Source: Gammaproteobacteria bacterium (lineage in GTDB: Bacteria; Pseudomonadota; Gammaproteobacteria; Steroidobacterales; Steroidobacteraceae). From it: a stretch of 53,863 nucleotides of DNA. The stretch lies in NCBI GenBank assembly GCA_018970145.1, contig JAGWWY010000014.1, positions 1 through 53,863 on the forward strand. Direction: 5' to 3'. The notes below the pieces were generated by a model. The model did not search any database and was not told the DNA's origin. It saw only the letters and a list, made by a program, of their open reading frames with translations. Position 1 is the stretch's first letter, and each line of letters begins with the position of its first letter. Shown here piece after piece: positions 34,901 through 43,583 of the stretch. The position numbers and the translations under genes are program-made.

Positions 34901-35877
34901 GCGGTGCCCCACAGTACGGCTTTCTTACCGCCCGCGTTCATGGCGACGTTGCCACCGACGCAGGATGCGTCGATTGAGGTGGGGTCGACGGCGAAGACAA
35001 AACCAGCTCGCTCGGCAGCTTCCGCCACGCGCTTGGTGACGACGCCCGCTTCCGAATAAACCGTCGGAATCAAGCGTGGGTTGTTCTCGCTCAGACCAGG
35101 GCTCTCGCCAAGACCCGGCAGCGCCACGTGCTCAACTTCGCTCACGCGTTCGAGTTTCTCGGTATTGAAGACAGCCGAGAGCGGTGTGAGAGGGATCGCA
35201 CCGCCGGTATAACCGGTGCCGCCGCCTCTCGGAATGATGCTGAGCCCGAGTTCGATACAAGCGCGTACGAGGCCCGGGATTTCATCCTCCGAATCAGGGC
35301 ACAGCACGACGAAGGGATATTCGACGCGCCAATCGGTCGCATCGGTCACATGCGAGACGCGCGAGAAAGCGTCGAATCGGACCGCATCTTCACGCGTGTG
35401 TTTGCCGAGGAGCTTGCGAGCACGGCTTCGCAGCTTGGCGTGACGCACGAAGTTGGCCGAGAACGTCTCGACGGCACGCTGCGCGGCATCGAGCAACAGC
35501 CCAACCTTTCGGTCCCGGTCGCGGTCACTCTCCGAGCCACCACCCTCGCGTCGTCGTTCGATTTCTTTGAGTCGATGCTCCAGCGCTGCGATCAATTGCT
35601 GGCGGCGCTTCGGATTATCGAGAAGATCGTCCTCGAGGTACGGATTACGTTGCACCGCCCAGATGTCGCCCAGCACTTCGTACAGCATCCGCGCCGAACG
35701 ACCGGTGCGACGCTCGGAGCGTAGTTCGTCCAGAAGTGACCATGCTGATTCGCCGAGCAAGCGAATGACGACCTCTCGATCCGAGAACGACGTGTAGTTG
35801 TAGGGGATCTCACGGATGCGCGGCGCAGCGCTCTCCGGCGGGGCAAACAAGGGCAGTTCGGCGGCTACGGCATTCAT
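31978..35877 (-). CDS. Fused FAD-linked dehydrogenase / iron-sulfur / CCG protein (DUF3683 type, GlcD-GlcF-like)
   Basis: 1299 residues. In order: an N-terminal DUF3683-like helical region (to about 170); a FAD_binding_4 domain ([35 protein letters not shown]); a FAD-oxidase C-terminal domain ending in [14 protein letters not shown]; two [4Fe-4S] motifs ([25 protein letters not shown]); and two CCG cysteine-rich domains ([40 protein letters not shown]). The layout matches YdiJ-like enzymes that oxidise D-2-hydroxy acids such as D-lactate or D-2-hydroxyglutarate and pass electrons to quinone. The ATG at 35877 was preferred over one 16 codons upstream. Confidence 0.92.
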   Translation of the reverse strand: MNAVAAELPLFAPPESAAPRIREIPYNYTSFSDREVVIRLLGESAWSLLDELRSERRTGRSARMLYEVLGDIWAVQRNPYLEDDLLDNPKRRQQLIAALEHRLKEIERRREGGGSESDRDRDRKVGLLLDAAQRAVETFSANFVRHAKLRSRARKLLGKHTREDAVRFDAFSRVSHVTDATDWRVEYPFVVLCPDSEDEIPGLVRACIELGLSIIPRGGGTGYTGGAIPLTPLSAVFNTEKLERVSEVEHVALPGLGESPGLSENNPRLIPTVYSEAGVVTKRVAEAAERAGFVFAVDPTSIDASCVGGNVAMNAGGKKAVLWGTAVDNLAWWRMVDPEGNWLEVDRVGHNLGKIHDAPTVEWRLTWKDGRVRADEARVLRTETLRMPGSSFRKAGLGKDVTDKFLGGLPGVQKEGCDGLITAARWVVHRMPRHMRTVCLEFFGQAREAIPSIVEITQHLEAADRAHGVKLAGLEHLDERYLRAVGYATKSKRAALPKMVLIGDIVGDDDASVAKATSEVVRIANARGGEGFIAVGADARKKFWLDRARTAAIAKHTNAFKINEDVVIPLARLGDYTDAIERINIELSITNKLRLIDALEEYLRGELKLNKTGDAELDTLSKSDMLGDRPARAKQVLVEVRNHWSDLLHRIDQTFAELQDRSIRVSWKRELREPLFDIFAGDAFAAIRSEIVSIHQRILKSRVWVALHMHAGDGNVHTNIPVNSDDYLMLQEANAAVARIMKIARDLGGVISGEHGIGITKLEFLTDEETADLRQYKARIDPEGRFNKGKLLPGGDLRHAYTPSFNLLGHESLIMQQSDISSISGAIKDCLRCGKCKPVCATHVPRANLLYSPRNKILATSLLIEAFLYEEQTRRGVSIRHWDEFGDVADHCTVCHKCESPCPVDIDFGTVSMAMRDLLRRMGKKRFNPGTAASMLFLNTTNPETIKLVRKGMIEWGFKAQRLGHQLFKTLAKPQVKAPPATVGKPPIREQVVHFVNRRMPAGVPKKTARALLDIEDKNYVPVIRDPRGTAPDAEAVFYFPGCGSERLFSQVGLATQAMLWHVGVQTVLPPGYLCCGYPQRGAGEFDKAAKMITDNRVLFHRVANTLNYLDIKTVVVSCGTCYDQLQGYEFEKIFPGCRIIDIHEYLLEKGVRLEGVTGVRYLYHDPCHSPMKKYEPLKVVNELMNAEANGKIVKNDRCCGESGTFAISRPDVSTQVRFRKAEEMQKGAKTARADGFTGDVKVLTSCPSCLQGLKRYEDETALDADYIVVEIAKHVLGEHWMRDYVAAANDGGIERVLV

Positions 35878-35957
35878 CAAGGTGGTTTCCGAGTAGTGAC
35901 ATTCCGTGTCGACTAACGCCCTCATTCTCCCATCATTGGCCTATCATTTGGGGCTTT

Positions 35958-36800
35958 ATGACAGCCTCTTCTGAACGCAACCCGCAGGCGGCCCAGATGG
36001 CCGACGAGTCGATGATTCGGACCTTGGCCAATCAGGCCGAGGCGATTTGGCCGCAGGAATCACGGTTGTTTTCCCGTTATGCGTTGCCCGCCGGAGCACA
36101 GATTCTGGATGTCGGATGCGGGACCGGCGAGGCGACTTTGCGTTTATCTGCAATATTCCCCGGCGCAAGCCTCATCACCGGGCTTGACCTGATGCCGGAA
36201 TTATTGAGCCTCGCTCAACAACGTCTTCGTGAACAAGCCGCTGCATCGGGTCCGGAAATTCGCTTCGAGCAGGGGGACGGATTCAACCTGCCGTTCGAGG
36301 CTGCGAGCATCGACCTGCTCGTATGCCGACATGTGACGCAGTTGGTACCCGATGCAAGGCAGTTGTTGACCGAGTTCCGTCGGGTGCTACGCCCGGGTGG
36401 GTGGTTGCATGTGCTCTCGGAAGATTACGCTATGTTGCACTTCCCGCCGCGCGCAGGGGTCGACCCCGACCGGTTGTGGCACGAGGCAGTCGTGCCGTTC
36501 ACGGCGGCAACCGGTACCGATGCACGGATCGGTCGCAAGACCTTGCCGTTGCTGCGTGAACTTGGGTTCTCCCACCTCAGTGTTCAATATTTGACGATCG
36601 ATACCGAGCGAGTGCCAAGAGAGATCTTGGCCGGGATCTTCACCGCCTGGCGTGACGGTTACGCCGAGGCACTAGCGGAGCATTCGAAGCTTGATCTCGC
36701 CGCTGTCCGTCAACTTTTCGATGCGGTTATCGATGGTGTGCGCGATCCTGCGAGCTACGGCGTCTGGCAGATTCCGATTGTGGCAGGTCGCAAGGCGTGA
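35958..36800 (+). CDS. Class I SAM-dependent methyltransferase
   Basis: 280 residues with a Methyltransf_11-type Rossmann core: motif I ILDVGCGTGEATLRL, acidic turn ITGLDLMPEL, motif II RFEQGDGFNLPF, then FRRVLRPGGWLHV. The C-terminal half carries a helical cap. Substrate is not evident. The ATG lacks a good Shine-Dalgarno sequence, and TATCAT 11 nt upstream could be a -10 element, so a very short or leaderless transcript is possible. It overlaps the DOMON gene by 4 nt (GTGA). Confidence 0.85.
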   Translation: MTASSERNPQAAQMADESMIRTLANQAEAIWPQESRLFSRYALPAGAQILDVGCGTGEATLRLSAIFPGASLITGLDLMPELLSLAQQRLREQAAASGPEIRFEQGDGFNLPFEAASIDLLVCRHVTQLVPDARQLLTEFRRVLRPGGWLHVLSEDYAMLHFPPRAGVDPDRLWHEAVVPFTAATGTDARIGRKTLPLLRELGFSHLSVQYLTIDTERVPREILAGIFTAWRDGYAEALAEHSKLDLAAVRQLFDAVIDGVRDPASYGVWQIPIVAGRKA

Positions 36801-37369
36801 TCGAGCTGATCGGATTTGATGCGGGGTCGAGTGCGAGATCGGGTCGGGTTTTCGTTGAAACTCGGATCAACGATCAGCACCTCGAGCTTTTGTATCGCTG
36901 GCGAGGTTGGGTGACGGCGCCAATCCGGCTTCCAAGCCGGTTTGCGCGCGCTGCAAATCCGCAACGTCGCGATGAGTTGTGGCGTGCCACTTGCGCTGAA
37001 ATCTTTGTTGCGTTGGATGACACCTCCGTCGGCAAGTCCTGCACCGTCGGTCCTTACCTTGAATTCAACTTTTCGCCCACTGGTGACTGGGCCGCGTATC
37101 GTTTCGACACTACGCGAGTCGGTTTTCGCGCGCACGTTTGGCGTGGGAACGAGGCGCCTCGCATCTCGCTGGCAGGATCTCCCGATGATTTGTTGCTCGA
37201 GGTGCAATTGCCGCTCGCGGCGCTGTGCGCAGGCGCTCATCGAGTGGGATATGCCAGCGTCGTTGAGACCGCTGATGGCCTGTCGTACTGGGCGTTGACG
37301 CACCCGACGGACCGACCCGATTTCCATCACCCTCAGTCTTTTGCTGCCTTGCTGGAGTTGCCCGCATGA
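36797..37369 (+). CDS. DOMON-like domain protein
   Basis: 190 residues. The beta-sandwich pattern resembles the DOMON-like/CBM9-related family: LLYRWRGWVTAPIRLPS, DELWRATCAEIFVAL, CTVGPYLEFNFSPTGDWAAY, FRAHVWRG, and ALTHPTDRPDFHHPQSF. Related domains bind sugars or haem. No signal peptide is present with the GTG start at 36797. It is coupled by 4-nt overlaps to the methyltransferase before it and NamZ after it, so all three are probably made together. Confidence 0.78.
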   Translation: MIELIGFDAGSSARSGRVFVETRINDQHLELLYRWRGWVTAPIRLPSRFARAANPQRRDELWRATCAEIFVALDDTSVGKSCTVGPYLEFNFSPTGDWAAYRFDTTRVGFRAHVWRGNEAPRISLAGSPDDLLLEVQLPLAALCAGAHRVGYASVVETADGLSYWALTHPTDRPDFHHPQSFAALLELPA

Positions 37370-38574
37370 AATTCGGAATCGATCGACTGATAGCCGAGTC
37401 TGCTTTACGGCGACCCCTGCAAGGAAGACGCGTCGCGTTGCTTGCGCACCCGGCTTCGACAACGGCATCCACAGTCCATAGTCTCGATGCGCTGCATGCC
37501 TTACCGGAGATCACGATTACCGCAGCTTTTGGGCCGCAGCATGGTCTGCGTGGCGATAAGCAGGACAACATGATCGAGTCGGCGGATTTTCTCGATCCGA
37601 CTCTCAACATTCCGGTATTCAGTCTTTACGGCGAAGTGCGCAGACCAACCGACGCTATGCTCGGGCACTGCGATGTGATCATGGTGGATCTGCAGGATGT
37701 GGGGTGTCGGATCTACACCTTCATCACGACACTGCGCTACGTTCTCGAAGCCGCTGCCCGACTGCACAAGGCCGTTTGGGTACTCGATCGACCGAACCCG
37801 GCAGGTCGACCTATCGAAGGCAGCAGTCTGCGAGCCGGTTGGGAGAGTTTCGTCGGTGCAGCCGAAATGCCGATGCGGCACGGCATGACGATGGGGGAGC
37901 TTGCACGTTGGTTCGTGCGGCGGTTCAGGCTCGATGTCGAGTTGGTCGTGATCGAGGTGCAAGGTTGGCAGCCCGACGTGCATCCAGGCTACGGCTGGCC
38001 CGTATTCGAACGCGCTTGGATCAATCCGAGCCCGAATGCGCCGAATGTGTACATGGTGCGTGCTTATGCCGGCACGGTGATGGTTGAAGGCACGACACTG
38101 TCTGAAGGGCGTGGAACCACCCGGCCGCTTGAACTGTTCGGAGCACCGGATATCGATGCACGGGCGGTGCTCGCCAAGATGACGCAACTCGCACCGCATT
38201 GGCTGAACGGTTGCCGTTTACGCGAGTGCTGGTTCGAGCCGACATTTCACAAGCACGTGGGCAAGCTTTGTCACGGCGTGCAGATCCACACCGATGAGGC
38301 GAGCTACGACCATCAGGCTTTCCAGCCATGGCGTCTACAGGCACTCGCTTTCAAGGCCATTCGACACATCTACCCCGATTATCCCCTGTGGCGGGATTTC
38401 CCGTACGAATACGAACGCGATCGGCTCGCCATCGATGTGATCAACGGCGGGCCGATGTTGCGCGAGTGGGTCGATGATGCCGCAGCGAGACCTGCGGATC
38501 TCGATGCGCTCGCTCAGGCGGACGAATCCGCCTGGCGCGAGACGCAACGGGACGTGTTCAGCGCTTCTTGCTGA
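37366..38574 (+). CDS. namZ: NamZ-type exo-beta-N-acetylmuramidase (DUF1343)
   Basis: 402 residues of the DUF1343 family: GRRVALLAHPAS, AFGPQHGLRGDKQDNM, PVFSLYGEVRRPTDAML, VDLQDVGCRIYTFI, RPNPAGRPIEG, MPMRHGMTMGELA, and the Glu-rich TTLSEGRGTTRPLELFGAPD. The family removes terminal MurNAc from peptidoglycan fragments during cell-wall recycling. No signal peptide is visible here, whereas known secreted members have one, so this form may act in the cytoplasm. The ATG overlaps the DOMON stop (ATGA). Its 3' end overlaps the convergent small gene by 17 nt. Confidence 0.9.
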   Translation: MKFGIDRLIAESALRRPLQGRRVALLAHPASTTASTVHSLDALHALPEITITAAFGPQHGLRGDKQDNMIESADFLDPTLNIPVFSLYGEVRRPTDAMLGHCDVIMVDLQDVGCRIYTFITTLRYVLEAAARLHKAVWVLDRPNPAGRPIEGSSLRAGWESFVGAAEMPMRHGMTMGELARWFVRRFRLDVELVVIEVQGWQPDVHPGYGWPVFERAWINPSPNAPNVYMVRAYAGTVMVEGTTLSEGRGTTRPLELFGAPDIDARAVLAKMTQLAPHWLNGCRLRECWFEPTFHKHVGKLCHGVQIHTDEASYDHQAFQPWRLQALAFKAIRHIYPDYPLWRDFPYEYERDRLAIDVINGGPMLREWVDDAAARPADLDALAQADESAWRETQRDVFSASC

Positions 38575-38797
38575 CCTTCAAGCGGCGACCGCGATTCGAA
38601 CTCGCGAGACGCAGCGACAGGCGCAAAGAGAACGCCTTGAAGGTGATAGCGGCAACCGAGCGACCCAAGGCCTTGGCGATCTTGGCAGTCGACATCGTGC
38701 CGGCGAGTTTGCGCAGCTTCTTCTCATCCGCCGGGGTCCACGGAGTGACGTTACGCTTGCTCTTGCGGGCGACCGGACGAGATTTCTTTTTAGCCAT
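38558..38797 (-). CDS. Small basic Myb/SANT-like DNA-binding protein
   Basis: 79 residues, strongly basic at both ends. A central helix set (VTPWTPADEKKLRKLAGTMS, then AKIAKALGRSVAAITFKA) matches the Myb/SANT-like fold with WT-x-A-D-E at its start. It probably binds DNA. AAGGA lies about 10 nt before the ATG. It is tail-to-tail with NamZ, overlapping by 17 nt. Confidence 0.75.
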   Translation of the reverse strand: MAKKKSRPVARKSKRNVTPWTPADEKKLRKLAGTMSTAKIAKALGRSVAAITFKAFSLRLSLRLASSNRGRRLKVSKKR

Positions 38798-38844
38798 GAA
38801 TGTAAATTCCTTAAACGAAAACCACCGGCATTCTAGTGGGAAAC

Positions 38845-38886
38845 TCCGGTGCTGCCTACCAAAATTCTGTGCAGCACCGGATTTTT
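38845..38886 (+). terminator. Hairpin with T-run, probable terminator
   Basis: 11-bp perfect stem TCCGGTGCTGC / GCAGCACCGGA, loop of 15 nt, then TTTTT on the rightward strand. It lies 270 nt past NamZ and just past the leftward M3 peptidase stop. The T-run favours rightward use. Leftward use as a peptidase terminator is less supported. Confidence 0.5.
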
Positions 38887-38908
38887 GGTGTCTTCCCGAT
38901 CTTTTTTG

Positions 38909-41044
38909 TTATTTCATTGAGCCGCTTGCAGCCGAAGAAAAGCCGCGTTTGCGCATCAGGGCGTCGATTTGCGGGTCACGACCGCGGAAGGAGCGATAAC
39001 TGTCCGCGGGGTCTACGGTATTGCCGATCGACAGCACGTTATCGAAGAGTTTCTTCGCCAATTCCTTGTCCCACGGACCTTTGCCGGCAGCAAACGCTTC
39101 CCACGCATCCGCAACTAGGGTGTCGGCCCAGAGATAGCTGTAGTAGCCCGCCGAGTATCCGTCACCGGAGAACACGTGTCCGAACTGCGGTGTGCGATGA
39201 CGCATCACGATTTCGGTCGGCATGCCGAGACTCGCGAGCGTCTCGCGCTCGAACGCGTCCGGGTCGATGCGTCGATTTGGCGTCGAGTTCAGGTGCAGCT
39301 TCATGTCGATGAGTGCTGCGGAGAGATATTCCACCGTCGCAAAGCCTTGATTGAAGGTTTTGGCACGTTCCACCTTTGCGACGAGTTCAGCCGGAATCGG
39401 CTTGCCCGTCTCGTGATGGACCGCGTAACGATCGAGGATTTCCTTCACGGGCAGCCAGTGCTCGAGCAGTTGTGACGGAAACTCGACGTAATCACGAGCG
39501 ACGCTCGTACCAGCAACACTCGGGTAGTTCACGTTGGATGAAAGACCGTGCAGAGCATGGCCGAACTCGTGGAACAGCGTGACCGCATCGTCCCAACTGA
39601 TGAGCGTTGGTTTGCCAGGTTCGCCTTTGACGAAGTTGGAGTTGTTCGACACGATGGTCGTGACTTCGCCGTCGAAGCGCTCTTGCGTTCTGTAAGCATT
39701 CATCCACGCGCCCGATTGCTTGCCGACACGCGCGAACGGATCAAAGTAAAAAAGGCCAATCAATCGTCCGTCCGTGTGTTCGACACGCCAAACACGCACG
39801 TCCGGGTGATAGACCGGCACCGTGCCGGTAGCGAGTTCGGTCAAGCGCATCCCGAAGAGCTCTTCGGCTACGCCGAACATACCCTCTCGCAACTTTTCGA
39901 GTTGCAGGTAGGGCTTCAGTTCGTTGGTGTCCAGATCGTACTTCGCTTTGCGAACTTTTTCGGCGTAGAACCGATAGTCCCAGGGCTCGATTCGAATCTT
40001 GGCGCCCTCAGAGTCAGCCAGCGCCTGCATGTCGGCGACTTCTTCTTTGACGCGGGCGACTGCGGGTTTCCATACGGCTTCCATCAACTCCATGGCGCGC
40101 TCGGGTGTGCGTGCCATCGAATTTTCAAGGCGCCAGTGCGCATGGGTTGAGAAGCCGAGCAGACGCGCGCGCTCAGCGCGCAGTTGCAGGATCTCACTGA
40201 TGATTGCGTTGTTGTCGCGGGCGTCACCGTTGTCGCCACGGTTGACGAAGGTACGCCAGACTTTTTCGCGTAGATCGCGGCGCGTGGAGTAGGTGAGGAA
40301 CGGCTCGACGGACGAACGCGTATTGGCCACGACCCATTGACCTGCTTTGCCGCGACGCTCGGCATCACCGGCAAAGCCGGCGCGTAGCGAATCGGGTAGC
40401 CCGGCGAGCTCGTCGGCTTTTTCCAGTACGAGATACTGCTGGCTCTCGTCGCCCAACAGATTTTGACTGAACCGCGTGAAGAGGCCTGCGAGGCTTTGAT
40501 TTATCTCGCCGAGACGCTGCTTGGAAGCCGCATCGAGTTTGGCGCCGGCTCGAACGAAGTTCGTGTAGACCAGCCACGTGAGACGTTGCTCTTCGGCCGT
40601 CAAGCCGCTCGATTCACGCGTCTCGTAAACCTTGGCGATACGGGCGAACAGCTTTTCGTTTTGCGTGATGCGATCACGGAACGCCGCCATCTTCGGTTCG
40701 ATGTTGCGCTCGACTTCCTGAACGGCGTCGTCGCTGAGCGATGAGCTGTAGATGTAATAGACGGTGCTCGCACGATCGAGCGCGCGTCCGGAGCGCTCCA
40801 TCGCGGCAATCGTGTTGGCGAACGTCGGCGCTGCCGGGTTGCTGGCGATGGATTCAAGTTCGGCCAAATGTTCGGCCATACCGGCTTCGAGCGCTGGCGC
40901 GAGTAACGCAGGCGTGGCGACATCGAATGGCGGCACGCCGCCATAGGGGCCTTGCCAGGGCTGTAACAGCGGGTTCGTGGCTGGGGCGGCAACTGCGGCT
41001 GAGAGGAGGGCGGTGGTCATGATGATGGGCAATATCCGGCGCAT
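38909..41044 (-). CDS. Exported M3-family zinc metallopeptidase (oligopeptidase A/Dcp type)
   Basis: 711 residues. The signal peptide is IMTTALLSAAVAAPA. An M3 domain fills the rest, with the zinc motif HEFGHALHG and the downstream Glu ligand in the DYVEFPSQLLEHW segment. Other landmarks are FDPFARVGKQSGAWM and the late FSGDGYSAGYYSYLWADTL. It cleaves short peptides, probably in the periplasm, as with Dcp-like enzymes. The ATG at 41044 gives the signal peptide. An upstream extension of about 130 codons has no family match. Confidence 0.92.
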   Translation of the reverse strand: MRRILPIIMTTALLSAAVAAPATNPLLQPWQGPYGGVPPFDVATPALLAPALEAGMAEHLAELESIASNPAAPTFANTIAAMERSGRALDRASTVYYIYSSSLSDDAVQEVERNIEPKMAAFRDRITQNEKLFARIAKVYETRESSGLTAEEQRLTWLVYTNFVRAGAKLDAASKQRLGEINQSLAGLFTRFSQNLLGDESQQYLVLEKADELAGLPDSLRAGFAGDAERRGKAGQWVVANTRSSVEPFLTYSTRRDLREKVWRTFVNRGDNGDARDNNAIISEILQLRAERARLLGFSTHAHWRLENSMARTPERAMELMEAVWKPAVARVKEEVADMQALADSEGAKIRIEPWDYRFYAEKVRKAKYDLDTNELKPYLQLEKLREGMFGVAEELFGMRLTELATGTVPVYHPDVRVWRVEHTDGRLIGLFYFDPFARVGKQSGAWMNAYRTQERFDGEVTTIVSNNSNFVKGEPGKPTLISWDDAVTLFHEFGHALHGLSSNVNYPSVAGTSVARDYVEFPSQLLEHWLPVKEILDRYAVHHETGKPIPAELVAKVERAKTFNQGFATVEYLSAALIDMKLHLNSTPNRRIDPDAFERETLASLGMPTEIVMRHRTPQFGHVFSGDGYSAGYYSYLWADTLVADAWEAFAAGKGPWDKELAKKLFDNVLSIGNTVDPADSYRSFRGRDPQIDALMRKRGFSSAASGSMK

Positions 41045-41105
41045 GAGGCGGGTTACCTTGGGGATGAACGTGAAACGGGAATGCTCGGGAGGATAGCAGC
41101 TGATC

Positions 41106-41834
41106 TTAGGCAGTGACGAGTCGTAGTGGCTCAGGGTCACGGTAGCCGGTTTCCGCGTCGAGATCGGAGTGCAACCGGAACAAGGTTTCTTCGAGCCGTC
41201 GTCGCAGTGCTTCGAGTTGAAGCTCATCGAGTTTGCCGGGCACCTCGATCGGATCGGCCGCCTGGATGAGTACCTTGGCGCCGGGTTTTGGGATGACTGT
41301 ACGATCCCATGACCGCTCCCAGCGCCAGCAATGATTCGTCGACGCGGCCACCGGCAGCAGCAGGCTACCGGTTTTTTGAGCGAGCGTGATCGTACCGAGT
41401 TGCGCGATGCCGCGCGGCCCGCGCGAACCATCGATCGCCAAACAAGAATTCAAGCCGCGATCTTCACGCTGGGCTTTGATCATCTCGACGAGTGCCCGCG
41501 CGCCACCCTTGCCCGATGAGCCACGTGCGACTCGAAAACCGAGGCCTTCTTCGATGCGGGTCATCGCCTCTCCGTCACGGCTCTGTGAGCACATCAAAAT
41601 CCAGCGGCCTTGTTGCGCCAGGCTGAAGTAGTGCAGCAAAGAAAATGTTCGTGAGTGCAGAAACGCGCCGACGACCGGTTGCCTTTGTGCGATGAGTTTG
41701 TGCAAGGGGTCGATGTTGCGCTCTTCGTAATCCCAACTGCGACCGAGCGCGCGGTAGAGTCGCCAACCGAACGGCGGCAGCACGTTATGCAGGAAAAACC
41801 GGCGTATCGGTTTGCTTCGACGCGACTGGCTCAT
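41106..41834 (-). CDS. DUF374 lysophospholipid acyltransferase-like protein
   Basis: 242 residues. The segment FLHSRTFSLLHYFSLAQQ has His near the acyltransferase active-site position. GSSGKGGARALVEMIKAQRE follows, then IDGSRGPRGIAQLGTITLAQ. These are the DUF374 landmarks of LPLAT-like acyltransferases linked to lipid A or glycolipid synthesis. The start is ATG at 41834, 19 nt after the HMG-CoA reductase stop, so the two are probably co-transcribed. Confidence 0.85.
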   Translation of the reverse strand: MSQSRRSKPIRRFFLHNVLPPFGWRLYRALGRSWDYEERNIDPLHKLIAQRQPVVGAFLHSRTFSLLHYFSLAQQGRWILMCSQSRDGEAMTRIEEGLGFRVARGSSGKGGARALVEMIKAQREDRGLNSCLAIDGSRGPRGIAQLGTITLAQKTGSLLLPVAASTNHCWRWERSWDRTVIPKPGAKVLIQAADPIEVPGKLDELQLEALRRRLEETLFRLHSDLDAETGYRDPEPLRLVTA

Positions 41835-41853
41835 GAGTGGGTCATGATCTCGA

Positions 41854-43056
41854 TCAGGAATCGCCTGTGCCGCGACCTTTGCGACCACCGCTCGCGTGCG
41901 CTTGGGCAAATGCACCACTGGCCATGGCGCCGACGATCGAGAGTTCACCTGCCAAGGCCAAGACTGCACAAATTTCGGCAAATTTCGCGGCCGTACCTTC
42001 GCCGATGCAGTCGAGCATCGCCAGACACTCGCGTGCAGTGGGTAAGAAAGTGCCGCCACCGACCGTACCGACGATCAAATTTGGCAAGGTGACCGATGCA
42101 TACAGATCACCCGTCGCGGTCACTTCGAAGCGCGTGATCGAGGTGGTGGCTTCCGAGACGCACGCCACATCCTGACCACAGGCAATGAAGAGTGCTGCGA
42201 GCGCATTGGCTACGTTGCCCTGCATGCCGACCGCGCCGGTTTGCGCAGCACCGACTGTAGCCTGATTCCAGCAACTGGCCATCGCCGCTGCGTCGGCACG
42301 CCAATAGCGCCCGATGATGCGTGAGGGCAGCACAATTTCGGCCGAGGCGTTACGACCGCGTGCCCCCAAGAATGCTTGCGCCGAGGAGCGCTTGTCGCCC
42401 GAGAGCGCGGATTCGACGAGCCAATGTACGGGGGTGTGCGGCATCTGCGGCAGCAGTGCCTCGCACACAGCCTGTGTGGCCAAGGTCACCATATTTTGAC
42501 CCGCCGCATCGCCCGTGGCGTATTCCAGCATCATGTAGACGGTGTTACCGACGAGCGAAATCTTGGCACTTTGCAAGCGGCAGTAACGTGAGGTACTCGC
42601 CGCTGCTGCCTGCATTTTCTCGAATTGTATCGGTAGCCAATCGGCGATCGCCGCGGCCGTCGGTAAGTCGGTAAAGACGAAGCAAGGAGCGCGACCGACG
42701 AGCTGGCGATTGCAGGCAGCCAATGCACCACCACAACGATTCATCACGTTAAAGGCATGCTGGAAAGAAGCGACCAGTGTGCCTTCGGTCGTGGCGATCG
42801 GGATGATGAACTCGCCCTCGGCGTAACGGCCTTTGATGCGTACGGGTCCCGCGACCCCGATGGGAATCTGGGCGTAACCGATGAAGCCTTCGATGCTACC
42901 CGCGAGTCGCGTCGAATCGAGCGGTGGTGCGACGCCCGTGATGGCATCGAGCGTCAGTCCTTCCTCGGCAAGCCGCGCGCGTCTCGCGTCGCGCGCTTCG
43001 TTGGAGGCGTCGGTGGTCGATGGTAGGCGGCGCGAACTGCGCGGTTCATCACTCAT
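41854..43056 (-). CDS. Divergent class I-like HMG-CoA reductase
   Basis: 400 residues covering the catalytic domain only. Family motifs are IEGFIGYAQIPIGVAGPV, PIATTEGTLVAS (Glu91), GDAAGQNM (for DAMGMNM), LSGDKRSSAQAF (Lys222 in place of the DKKPAAIN site), FIACGQDVA (Asp296), VGTVGGGTFLPT and a C-terminal His387 (AQAHAS). All four catalytic residues are kept, but several normally invariant neighbours differ. It would reduce HMG-CoA to mevalonate with NADPH. No other mevalonate-pathway gene is in the window. There are no membrane segments. It is probably co-transcribed with the DUF374 gene. Confidence 0.88.
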   Translation of the reverse strand: MSDEPRSSRRLPSTTDASNEARDARRARLAEEGLTLDAITGVAPPLDSTRLAGSIEGFIGYAQIPIGVAGPVRIKGRYAEGEFIIPIATTEGTLVASFQHAFNVMNRCGGALAACNRQLVGRAPCFVFTDLPTAAAIADWLPIQFEKMQAAAASTSRYCRLQSAKISLVGNTVYMMLEYATGDAAGQNMVTLATQAVCEALLPQMPHTPVHWLVESALSGDKRSSAQAFLGARGRNASAEIVLPSRIIGRYWRADAAAMASCWNQATVGAAQTGAVGMQGNVANALAALFIACGQDVACVSEATTSITRFEVTATGDLYASVTLPNLIVGTVGGGTFLPTARECLAMLDCIGEGTAAKFAEICAVLALAGELSIVGAMASGAFAQAHASGGRKGRGTGDS

Positions 43057-43142
43057 CGGGGCATTTTGAGCGGCGGCGGCCGCGCGGGCAACCGTGGCAT
43101 GCCACGCTGCCGGCGGGCGCTTCTCACGCTAGACTCACCCGC

Positions 43143-43577
43143 ATGCATCCGTTTCCTCATGTTTATCGAGTGGGCGCCGCGGCCGAGGTCGAAGGTCCCG
43201 TACAACTGACATCGCCGGGGCTCGTCGCGATCCCGAGCGCGGGACCCGCTGAGTTCGATGGCCCGGGTGATCTCTGGTCGCCCGAGACGCTGCTCACGGC
43301 CGCCTTGGTCGATTGTTTCGTACTGAGTTTTCGGGCCGTTGCCCGCGCGTCGCATCTTGAGTGGCTACGCTTGGATTGCTCGGCCACGGGTACGCTGGAT
43401 CGCATCGAGAAAGTGACGCAGTTCACCGCCTTCACCGTTCATGCTGTGCTTGAGGTGCCACGCGGGACCGATCTCGAGAAAGCGCGCAGGGCTCTCGAGA
43501 AGTCGGAACAAGTCTGCTTGATCTCCCACTCACTGAGGGGCAGCAAGCGTTTGGAGATCGAAATCCGCGAGCGTTGA
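43143..43577 (+). CDS. OsmC/Ohr-family peroxide-reducing protein
   Basis: 144 residues. It has the OsmC landmarks WSPETLLTAALVDCFVLSFR, with the first reactive Cys in VDC, and LEKSEQVCLISHSL, with the second Cys in the late helix. Such proteins reduce organic hydroperoxides using dithiols. The first strand carries HVYRVGAAAEVEGPVQL. It is monocistronic, divergent from HMG-CoA reductase across 86 nt, and ends 6 nt from the convergent gene. Confidence 0.88.
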   Translation: MHPFPHVYRVGAAAEVEGPVQLTSPGLVAIPSAGPAEFDGPGDLWSPETLLTAALVDCFVLSFRAVARASHLEWLRLDCSATGTLDRIEKVTQFTAFTVHAVLEVPRGTDLEKARRALEKSEQVCLISHSLRGSKRLEIEIRER

Positions 43578-43583
43578 GCGCGG

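Noticed and set aside
41854..43056. Mevalonate-pathway gene cluster around the HMG-CoA reductase
   Set aside because: The neighbours are an acyltransferase, an M3 peptidase and OsmC. No synthase, kinase or decarboxylase of the pathway was seen.
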